Positions 47,481 through 57,700 of a stretch of DNA of 64,000 nucleotides are shown here, piece after piece. The notes under the pieces were generated by a model. It ran no database searches and was not told the DNA's origin. It was given only the letters and a program-made list of their open reading frames with translations. Position 1 is the stretch's first letter. Every line of letters starts with the position of its first letter. The translations under genes and the position numbers were made by a program. The DNA is from Phalacrocorax aristotelis (taxonomy: Eukaryota; Chordata; Aves; Suliformes; Phalacrocoracidae). The stretch is from the NCBI RefSeq assembly GCF_949628215.1, contig NC_134282.1:15232723-15296722 (forward strand), written 5' to 3'.

Positions 47481-50400
47481 ACCCGCCATGCTGCCAGCCA
47501 AGGGGTGCAGAGGTGGTGTCAGGGCAGCATCCTCTGCTTGACACCCCATCCTGGGGGCTGCCACCGTGGGGCCATCCCTGCCAGTGCAGGCATCAGTGGG
47601 CAGCAGGGACAAGCCTGCCCAGGCAGAGCCAGCACGCCAGGAGCTGGAGAAATCCCCTGCCAGCTTCCCACCTGGCACTTTGCACCTTCAAAGGTGCAGG
47701 CAGCTCTCTCTAACCTTCCCCCACCCTGCCACACAGGGAGGTGATTTTATCTTCGTAGGGCTGGTGGAAGAAGTGGAGTCTAAAAAACTTGCCTAAGGGC
47801 CCCAGCGGAGTCGGTGCCTTCTCAGGGCTCAGCCTTGGCCAGGCAGCCCTGCTTCAGAACCTCCCCAGGGTGCTGCTCTTCCTAGAGGGGACCGAGACCT
47901 TCACCAAAAGGTGGGGGAGCTTGTGGAGTGGGCTCCCCTTTTCCCTACGGTGTCAGCATGCTTCTGAGCATGGCTGGAAAGAAGGGGGTTCAAGCAGCTG
48001 CAGTTGTACACAGAGCAAAACTGTCTTGGTGTTCTTGCAGGGGTGCTTTGTGGGGGGTTTCTTAGTGGGTCTGCTTGTCAGGCTGAGGCTGGCAGTACCG
48101 CTGAATTGAGCATTGTGAGCCGACATGAATAATGAATAGCTGTCACATGAATATTTTAGAGACACAGTCCTGAGATATCCCAGTGCTGCCTTAGAGGAAA
48201 ATGGAGGAAAAGTTGTCCAGAAAGAACAATGTTTCCTTTAGGCAAAAATGCACTGGTGTCATTGGCTTTTAAAAAAGAGCTGCTTGCTGCTGCTAAATAA
48301 TTCTCAGGATTTGCATCAAAATCTGGAGCAGTGGTTTGGCTCCAAGGCAGAAGAAGTTGGGAGGGAAGCCAGCCCTTTTGACACAAGTTGATGATTAAAA
48401 TTCTCTAGAAGGACAGCAGATTTTACTTCATCTATGCAATGGTTTTGCGAGAAGTCCCAAAGCCATGGCCACCCTCCAAAGAGCCGGCAGTGCTGGCACT
48501 CAGTTAACGCACTTCAAAGGAGCGGTGAGAGGTTCAGTGATGCACAGGGGTTGCTTGCTCTCCCAGGACAGCATTGCACTCCAGCCCGAGCACTGCTGTC
48601 AAAGAGCTGAGTTGTAAGAACAAGGCCCAGCAGCAAAAATTGTGCTCATTTTGCATGCCATGGTAACTGCTACATCGTACAGGAGCAGGCTGCAAATCAA
48701 CAGGTTTGTGCAACAGGAGAGCATGCCTCTCTCCTCCATGGTCTCCTTGGCTGTCCACGCTCTTGGCATGCACGCAGAGGTACCAAGCTGCCTCTGATAG
48801 CTCTTGTGACAGCATCTCCTCCTCGGTGGCCCTTTTCACTGTGTGCAATTAATCCACTCATAAATGTCTTCCAGGAGAAGCAGGTCGTTGTGTTTAGGTA
48901 AAACCAGAAGAAGCCTATCTTGGTCAGGTAGGCACAGCAGAGCAATAGAAGTGAGATGAGAGACACTGCAATTAGAAATAGGCAATTAAGACCCTAGCTG
49001 AGGCTCTGATGTCTCTGTTACTTGTATCACCCAATCTGTATCTCCTTCAGCATTGCTCTGTCTAAAGCTGTGCTGCTGGCATCAGCAGACAGAGATAATT
49101 CCTTAGTGTTCATGAAGCACCCAGAAATGTATCTGTTGCAAGAATGAGGGCAATTTGGGTATTTCTTCAGCAGCTCCCACAGAGGTGGCAGAAAATATCT
49201 GCAGTGGCTGTCCCTGGAGCGCTTCAGTCTGGAAATGGGGAATGGCTTGGGAAAAAAAGGACAACGTGTGGGGAAAACATCCCAATCAAAATGCACAGAT
49301 CTTTGCTCTTCAGGTTACTCTCAAACCTCACCGCCCCCAGGATGTGCAGAGGGTTGCAGGCAGTGGAGCAAGCCTGAGTCTCCTTTTCCCACCATGCCAG
49401 CACTTCTGCCTGTCCCTGACTGTCTGTTTCCAGTTCATGCCACTGGCCATGGCTGCCTCTGTCCCACGGAGGTCCGTTGAGCTCTGTGCTCCACTGGTGG
49501 CTGTGTCACCAGCCAAGGACACTGGCAGGGCCGAGGCCACGCTTCTGGGGCTGTGCCGATAGGATTATTAAAGTGTTTCACCCCTGGTTGGGGAGCCTGG
49601 GAATGGCATTGTGCATGCCTCGGCTGTGGGGTTAGAAGTGCTGCCAGACCCAAGATGTGCAGAAAGGCCGGGCTGGCTGGCTGCTCTGGTTGATGATTAT
49701 GCAGTGTAGAAGGAAGGTAACTTTTAACTGAAGTATAAAAGAAATACAATAATGAGTGCTTATATTGCTGCCTTGATGCCCACATAAAGACCTGAGATGG
49801 TTTTATTAAAGACTTGATTAAAAATGAATTTACTAAATCGCTGCGTGCTGTCTACAGCCCACCAGCCTTCCACTGAAGCACCTTTTGTAAATGAAAAGGT
49901 GAACACTGAGTCCCCTTTCATCTGTCTTATTTGCCTTTAGGAAGCAAAGGAGGGGCTAGGCCAGGCTGGCGGTGGTGGCAGAGCCTGGGATAAGCATGGC
50001 AAGGGTTCAGACGTACTTGGGAAATTATGGCGTATGGTTGCCGGCTTTGAAAAGGAGAAGAAGGGAAAAAACTGTGTCTTCCTAATGAGTGTTTATCATG
50101 GGGAGGTATCATGTAGTGCTGAGCGTGAGAAAAGACCCCTGCCCACAGGGTTTTGCACGCTGCCATGCTGCTGGCGGCCAGCACCTGAAGTTAAGCTTTG
50201 CCTACCTGTGTAGGCAGTGCCTGTGTTTTCCAGGGACTAGCTGGGTTATTCTCCGATTACAACTGATACATGTTACAGTTATGGTAAAAAATGTCTGGCC
50301 TTAACCCAACACCCATAAAGGAGAAATGGTTCATAAATCAGTTCACTGTGCAAGAACAGGTCGAGTTGTTTATTAATTTAACCTTCTCTCCCATCTTGAC

Positions 50401-51044
50401 CCAGACTGGCCACAGTGGCTGCTGCTGAAACCCGTTTGATGGTTCCCTAGCTGGGTGGGCAACGTCTTCCATGCTGCAGATGCCCAGGCTCTGGGTAGAT
50501 TTTGGCAGCTACCTCGCAGCACACCTTCCACCTCTGCATTCAGGATGCCTCTTTGTCTCCGTCATATGCACTATTTGCTGTGGCAGGATGATGGAGGCGG
50601 GGATCCTGCACTGGGCTGGGTGCCTTACAGGGTGCAGGGGCAATCTCAGCCCCCGGCAGCCAGCAGCTTCCCCCGGGGGGGATGCACAAAACCCCGGCCC
50701 CCATCACCAGCTGCCGGGACAGGGTTTCGCATGCCTCACTGCTGGCGTTGTTTGCTTCCTGGAGATAGCATCTGTGCCAGGCCGAACCGGCAAGCGAAAC
50801 CGGCCCCAGCAGCTGTCGGTGCTGCTGCCGTGGGCTCTGCCGGGGCTGCTCCGTGCAGCGCCATGCGTTGCCTCTCCACCAGGGCCTCCTGCAGCAGCAC
50901 AGGCCTCGGGGTGCAGCGTTCAGAGGTGTCCTGGGTTTATTGAGTGCCGTGTGTTAATGGTGGGGCTCGTGGCTGCTGTGGGAGTAAGAGGGCTGGAGCT
51001 GGGCTTGGGGAGCACTGGAGAGGCATGTGTCTGTGCTGAGAGCC
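47481..51044. other. Intergenic DNA between FAM43A and LSG1, right part
   Basis: No exon, RNA gene or clear repeat was recognised. Composition becomes AT-richer at about 48120-48420 and 49690-49830. Open frames here are short and without domains. Confidence 0.4.
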
Positions 51045-51200
51045 ATGGGGATGGATGGATGGATGGGTAGATGGATGGGTGGATGGAAGGATGGATGGAC
51101 AGATGGACAGGCAGGGCAGTATGGGGGTGGATGGACAAATGGGCAGGGCAGCGTAAGGAGGGATGGATGGATGGGCAGAGCAGCATAGGGAGGGAGGGAG

Positions 51201-51234
<34 letters not shown>

Positions 51235-51440
51235 ATGGATGGATGGATGGATGGATGGATGGACAGAAGGGCAGGGCAGTGTGGGGGTGGGTAGACAGAT
51301 GGGCAGGGCAGCATGGAGATGGAAAGAGGGACGTGCATGGGTGCAGGTGGACAGCTGGACAGGCATGCAGTGCGTGGATGGGTGCGGAGGGACGATCCGT
51401 GGGCGCACGGGGCGATGGAGAGGCAAGCGGGATACGGGCG
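51045..51440 (+). repeat. GGAT microsatellite within a GGAT-derived minisatellite
   Basis: A pure (GGAT) tract of 13 copies lies at 51209-51260. It is embedded in about 400 bp of longer degenerate units of about 30-40 bp, resembling GATGGACAGATGGGCAGGGC followed by AG-rich sequence (for example near 51095, 51137, 51170, 51270 and 51297). The tract ends about 250 bp before the LSG1 start codon. Read on the minus strand it yields long spurious Pro-Ser-Ile-His frames. It is probably length-polymorphic. Confidence 0.95.
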
Positions 51441-51660
51441 GCCCCGGGGCGGCCGGTCACGGAGGGGCCGGTCACGGGCGGCCCCGGTCACGGCGGGGGC
51501 GGTGCCGATGCCGCGGCGCCGCCCGGCGGCGGGCGTGGGGAGCGCGGGGCCGCCCCGGAACCCTCCTTCCCGGAACGCTGCTCCGCGGGCGCGGGGCGCG
51601 GCGGAAGAATCAGGACGGGGCCGCGGAAGTGGGGCGGCTGCCCCTGCCCCTTCCGTCTCG

Positions 51661-51690
51661 GGCGGCGGCGGCGGCGGCGGCGGCGGCGGC
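51661..51690 (+). repeat. (GGC)10 repeat directly before the LSG1 start codon
   Basis: Ten perfect GGC triplets are immediately followed by the LSG1 ATG, so the last triplet forms part of its Kozak context (G at -3, G at +4). The repeat is in frame with LSG1, and the frame upstream is open back to at least 51313. Upstream non-AUG initiation would therefore encode polyglycine fused to LSG1. Confidence 0.97.
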
Positions 51691-51771
51691 ATGGGCAAGA
51701 AGCGGGGCGTGGGGCTTGGCCGGTGCCTGCAGCGGCAGCGGGGCTTGCAGCGCCGCGGTACCTCCGCGTGG
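51691..51771 (+). CDS. LSG1: LSG1 coding exon 1
   Basis: Residues 1-27, a basic N-terminus starting [11 protein letters not shown] and ending in TSAW. The start is set by similarity to the human start (MGRRRAPAGG) and by a strong Kozak context. The donor is TGG/gtaggc, phase 0. Intron 1 is only 82 bases. Confidence 0.93.
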
Positions 51772-54700
51772 GTAGGCCGGGGGGCGGCGGGAGCGCGGGG
51801 CCGGGGGCCGGCGCGGCCCGGCCCGGGCTGACGGCGGCGTCTTGTCCCGGCAGCTGCATGCCAGCGAGGTGGAGGGCGAGCGCGGCCCGGAGCTGCGGTC
51901 TGCGCCGGAGCAGAGCCCGCTGGAGGAGTTCCTGGCCACGGCCGAGCTGGCCGGCACACGCTTCGAGGCCGGTGAGGGGCCTGCGACCGTGGGGCGGGGG
52001 TCCCGGGCAGGGGTCCCGGGGCTGGGGGGCCAGGACCGGCTCCCGGAGTGCCGGGGGCGGGAGTAGGGCTGGGGCTGGCAATGGGCTTGGTCAGGTGGGG
52101 GACCCCGGGAGCGGCCCTGGGGTCCTGAGCCAGGGCTGGGGGCCGCAGGGGCAAGGTAGTGGGGGGCAGCAGCGGCCAGCGGGGCTGGTGGGGATCGGGA
52201 CAGGGACAGGTGGCTTTGGGTAACCCTCTCTCCTTTCCTGCAGAGCGTCTGAACATCCAGATCGTGTCAGCGCAGAGCCGCACTGGCCTGCTGACGGCCC
52301 AGGAGGCCCACCACGTCCGACAGATGCAGGAGGAGAACCGGCAGTTCCTGCGCATCCCACGGAGGCAAGTCCTGCAGGGCCGGGCCTGGTTCCTCTTCTG
52401 CTGAGGGGGCCCGGCCCCTCGCTGGCTGCAAGCCTAGGGACAGCCCCCTGCTTTGTCAGTACCCTGTTTTTGGGAAGCCATGCCTAGCCTGCATGAGACT
52501 GCTGTAACATGCAGCACAGGCGCCTGCCTGCATGCGGGTGCTGCCAGCCCCAGTCCCTCTGTCCTGAGTGTGTGGGTTTCCTGCTCAAAGCCTGGTGCTG
52601 CTGGAGCATCCAGGCCACCTAGTAATCCTTTCCAGAGGTCTGTGTGTGGTGGACAGAGAGATGAGTCCTCCATCTTAAATGCCTTACGAATCTTATCTTG
52701 AAAAAACAGCTTTGTGAGATCTAGTGTGCATAGGGGAGCATCCTTTTAGTTTGTAGAGTTTAGAAGGAATGAGGGGAAGGGACACCCTTTTAGGTGTACT
52801 TAAAGCTGCTGAAAACAGGTGCACACACATCTGGAATATAACCATCTCAGTGTAGCTGAATATGTGGTGCTTGTGTTCTTTATGGATGTTTGCTGCAGTA
52901 GTGTAACAGGTCTAACTGCTGCTTCTGACCACTCAGTCCAAAATGTGCTTGTTACAGGCCACAGTGGAGTAGGACAACCAGTGCGGAGGACTTGAAGCAA
53001 GCTGAGAGGGAGAGCTTTCTTGAATGGAGGCGACAGCTTGCCCGGTGAGTATGCCACTTGTGTCTGGGTGAGTAGCTGGTGGTGTTTGGAGGCACAGGAA
53101 GCAGTGGGTTGTATTTATCCTTGCAGACTGATGAAACTAACGTCTTGTCAGTAGCTCCCTGTACTTGTTGTGGAAGGCTGGACATCCCAGCCACAGTTCA
53201 GACATGTCTTTGTGGTGAGCTCTGCAAAGCTGTTTTGTGTGTGCATGTTCTTGTATTGGTTACAGTTAAAATTCTTGAGGATGGAGTGTGATGCTCTGTT
53301 TTTACCTGTGAAGGTGAGGAGTGGTGAATGTCTTCTAAGAGCAACAGCGCTGCTCTGAATAGAGTGTGGTGCTGCCAGCCTGTGTACAGCAGCTTGTGCT
53401 GGTCTGGCACTGCATCTGCTGGCCTGGAGAGTTGGTGGTATCTGCTCGCACCCTGCGAACCCACGCTTGCCCTAGGTGAAGTCATTCAGGTGTGGTATAC
53501 GCAAGTCAAGGGTTGTACAGAGCCGCTTCAGGTACTATCTCCAAAGTCATGATTTTTTTTTCCAGGTGGTACTTGATTGAGTAATAATTGCTGGCATTTG
53601 GGATAACTTCTCTGGTCTATTCCTGCAGCTCTGAAATTTCACGGGCAGATATTTGATGAGTTTTTGCTCTTTCTATCGTTTACCACTTTTCCAGTGGTGC
53701 GGTCAGGAGTCACTGTGTCACTGCTGAACCAGTGTCACACCAGTTTACCCAGGCACTTGGTCTATTTCTAAAACTAGCAGAAATAGGACCTACTATATGA
53801 GTCTGATTTCGTAGCGCTCTCTGAAACTAAAGCCTTCTGGATCTAAGGAAGGGCTGGTGATGTACTTACTGTCTGACATGAGTCAAATATGTCTTTTTTT
53901 CTATTTTGCCTTAGCCTTGAGGAAGAAAAAAAGTTAATTCTAACTCCGTTTGAAAGAAACTTGGAATTTTGGCGTCAGCTTTGGAGAGTCATTGAAAGAA
54001 GGTAAAATATATTAATGTATGCTTTTTAAAAGTAACATTTAATATGTTTTCCTGAATTGAAAGGTTTTGAGCTTCAGGTCTCTGAACACAGGAAAAACAA
54101 TTACAGTCAATAATATTCTGTTATCAGCACTGAAGTGATTTTGAAGTGATCAAAATGTGACGTGAAGAAGGGCAGCTGCTTGGTGGTGCATGCTAGCTGT
54201 CAGCACTGTGATTCTGCAGATGGTTCGCTGTGAGACCCTGGTGATTCTTCAGATGCTGCTGCTCTTGGCTTCTTCCAGTAACTTTGTGTGGGAGGCCTCT
54301 TTTGAGAATGTGTCTCTCAGGTCTTTTGCCAAGATTTACCCTTTGCTGTCTTTGTCAACCACACAGCTGCAGCCTGATGTTCAGGGGCAGGAGGCAAGGG
54401 AGATCAACTAAATAACATTGGGAAAGAAAGAGCCTCTTGATCCTTGGCCTCTTGCCACACAGAGAAATTGCAGCAGTGCACAAAAGACAACAGCCTGTCA
54501 TATCACACAAATCATTTTGTTTGCTCTGCCAAGCTGTAATACAATAGGAGTGCTATCTGCTATGTTAATCTAACTGGGGCATTTAATTTCACTACTAATT
54601 AAGTTTGAGATCATCTCATCTGATTTTCCTAAAATTGAAAAATACTTCACCAGTGAGGTCATGGTGAGCTGGTACTTTAACAGAAGTGGCTTTGTGCTGG

Positions 54701-57700
54701 GTGCTGCTCAGCCTTTGGCTGGGAGAGGGCTGCATAGGGAGCATCCAGCAGAGTATCATGGTGTGCAATGTGAGTGTATTGTGTGTTTTGAGGTGGCTGG
54801 AATGTGTTATTAATGCCTTTCTACTCCTGTTGGAGCTTTTTATTTCATGTAGAATGAGGATGCTGTCTCAGAATTGAATGGAGAAGTTGTCCAGTCCCTT
54901 ACTTTGCCAGATAATTTGATCTGTTGCCAGCCTTTTCTTGTGTTTGCTTCAAACTAGCTCCCAGTGGTGGGGTTCAGTTACTTCTCTGTGTCCCATCCCA
55001 GCACCATGGTGTCAGCTTTCTCTTGTATTGATCTTTCAATTTCTGTAACTGTTCAGTACCTTTTTGTACCCATGTGGCTTTTAAATTAATCCCTTGGGGG
55101 GTTTATTGATCTTTTTTGTTGTTGTTCTGTTTATATGTAACCAACTGCCTAGTGAGGCATGAAATTCTTCCATTCAATTCATGGTGTTCTGAAGCTGTCC
55201 TGAGTTAACAGAAGTCCCTGTCAAACAAATAGAATCAGCACATGGCTACCAGTATTTTAAATTACCTGCCTGGAGAAATTCTAATGGAAGAGGCTGCAGT
55301 TAAATTTTCCCCTTCCTTTTGAAAAAAGAAGCATGGATGCATCTGGTGTCTGAAGCCAGTGCAGTTTAATTCACGTGTAGAACCGGTGGGCGTTGCTCAT
55401 ATATGTGGTAAGAGCCTGGTGTCTGGATTTGGAAAATGTTACCTAAAAGCACTCTTGCGAGGCCTTGCTTGCATGGGGGATCAACATATTTTACTGGAGT
55501 CTAAGAATATTCTTTCACTCTTCTATGCTTTTTGTGACAAGAAGAGCACAAAGGAAGTTCTGAAAATGCCTGATAGCAAACACTTATAATGTGCAGGTCA
55601 TTTGTGGGAGACTTTGTACGTCTTGCTCCATGCAAAGGGGGCAACAGTGTTCTAGAATATCTCGCTGTGCAGAAAAACCACCTCTTCTTCCTCTCTGTAG
55701 GCACCCCGCTGCAGTTTGGGGATGAGACTAGAAAGAATATCAGAAATAAAATCACAGTTTTTAGTAATGTTCTAAAGGATAGAATACCACTACTCTGGTT
55801 CTTGGCTGCTGAGCATTTCTGAAGGGTAGATGGGTTGGCAGAACTCATGTGCTTCCTTTCCCCTTGCCGGCTGTACGGGATAATTAGCCAACTGAGGCAG
55901 AAATTCTGTGCAGTAGTACTGTCTTGTAGCATGAGCGTTGCTCTGTTGGGGCATGTGGGATACTGAGGTGCTTCGTTAATTCAGTAAAGGTACTTAGTAG
56001 GATAATACAGTTAAAACCATTAAAATTCCAAGCAAAACCTAAAAGCAAGTAACGTGCCTTGCTGCTTTCTTTGAGGCAAGGTAAGGAAGAGTACTTTATG
56101 GGGCTTTTTTTTATTTTTGCAGTGATATCGTAGTCCAGATAGTAGATGCTAGAAATCCCCTTCTGTTTAGATGCCAAGATCTGGTAAGTAAACCACTTTC
56201 TTGAATGTTGTCTTCATTTTATTTCTTAGAGTTTATATGATTTCTTTTTTGTTTAACACGTTCAGCCACCTTGAAGCTGGTCTGCTGTTGTGCCTAACTG
56301 GATATCTTATTTATTTGTGCAAGTATTCTGGCATCAAGTTATTTTTCTTCAATGTTTTTTGATATTTCACGCAGAATGTTGTGGATTTAGAGGCGTTCTG
56401 CAGGCGTTGTATTGCAGATATTACATTGCTCTTTATTTCCCACCAGGAGTGTCTGCGCTTACAGGAATTGTTCTGTTTAAAAGCATAGTGGAATATGAAA
56501 ATGGATGAGGATTACTGCACTGAAAGTGAAGGATGAAAAGTTATTGAAATGACAACTTTCTAATGATAGACTATAGAACTCCGTGCATCAGTGAGATATG
56601 AAATCGCTCAAGTAGTTGATCTTAGGCGTTCCTGCTGTGAGGTCTGATGGATATCTTGTCGTAGCTCTAAGCAGACAAGGTGTTTGCACACATGGCCAGA
56701 AACAACCCCTGCAGCATGCTCTGATCAGTCCTTGTAGCTGTCTGCTGAGCACCAGTCCCATCTAGCCCAGGGGACAGCAGGCTTAGCTACACTTGTGTGG
56801 AGCTGGATGGGGTAACTTGTCTTGCTGCTCTTAGATCACCTTATGGGGAGGAGTTGTCCAAACCAGAGCACGAGCTGATCCTTCTCTTGTTTTCTTCAGG
56901 AAGGTTACGTTAAGGAAGTCAGCAATGACAAGGAGAACATGATCCTGATAAACAAAGCAGATTTGCTGACTGAGGAGCAGCGGGATGCTTGGGCACAGTT
57001 CTTTGAGAAAGAGGGCGTTAAGGTGGTGTTCTGGTCAGCTTTGGCAGAGTGCAAACGGCTGTCCGGAGAAGTAAAGGTATTGTACATGACCAAGTCCAAC
57101 TGGATATGTGCTGGCTGCCTCTGATAACTTGCTTTGTAGTTATGCTTGTGATATACACCTAAGCACCTTTCTAGGAAAGGCACAGTATTTGTCTCAAGGA
57201 AGGATTATTCTAAGGACCTATGTGACTGTAAAACAGCATTTTAATGATGGATTCAGAGAGAAAAGTGAGGAGAGTAAAATGGTGAACGAAGTTGTACTCC
57301 ATTCAGTTGCTGTTCGTAGTGCTTGCAGTTTCTGTTTCAAAGTTAACGATATTATAAATAATACTGAAGTAGAATGTAAATTTGTTCCTTAAGGCTATGA
57401 ATTCATAGCTACAGAAACAGCCCTTGTAGATATGTTTGCAAACTCTTAACTCATTGACAGAACTGGAGTCCTTTCCAAGAGGGATGGATGCTGTGAGGGA
57501 TGTGGTTATCTGTACAGAGGATTTTTTTCTCTCAGGGAGGGGAAGTGTTTCTTAGAGAACGTAAAGCATCTGCAAGCTTTCTTTGCCCAGTGGAACAAAC
57601 TCTGCTGCTGCCCTGAGTTATGTGTTATCAACAGGTGCCACACGCAGGTTTTACTGGATTAATCTGTTACAGCCATCGCTATTTGGCTATGGAATATCCC

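Larger units (their letters stand above)
51440..52060 (+). promoter_or_regulatory. LSG1: LSG1 CpG-island promoter
   Basis: Dense CpG DNA covers the LSG1 5' flank, exons 1 and 2 and intron 1. There is no TATA box. GCGGAAGTG at 51623-51631 is an ETS-type site, directly followed by a GC box GGGGCGG at 51631-51637; this pairing is common in housekeeping and ribosome-biogenesis promoters. The pyrimidine-rich CCCCTTCCGTCTC just before the GGC tract (about 51647-51659) is a possible initiation site. The start of transcription is inferred at about 51600-51660. Confidence 0.75.

Noticed and set aside
51071-51775. 234-codon plus-strand frame with a polyalanine run over LSG1 exon 1
   Set aside because: It is out of frame with LSG1; the polyalanine is the GGC tract read in another phase, and the upstream part is GGAT repeat.
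50937-52355. 472-codon minus-strand frame through the GGAT array and LSG1 promoter
   Set aside because: The frame stays open because the 4-bp repeat reads as Pro-Ser-Ile-His in every phase and the CpG island lacks stops. It is antisense to LSG1 exons 1-3.
53650-53728. Possible C/D-box snoRNA in LSG1 intron 4 (TTGATGA followed by CTGA)
   Set aside because: Box C has the wrong first base, there is no terminal stem, and no C'/D' pair was found.
55501-55932. 143-codon minus-strand frame in LSG1 intron 5
   Set aside because: It resembles no family that I know and lies antisense within an intron. No convincing retrocopy features such as flanking repeats or a poly(A) tail.
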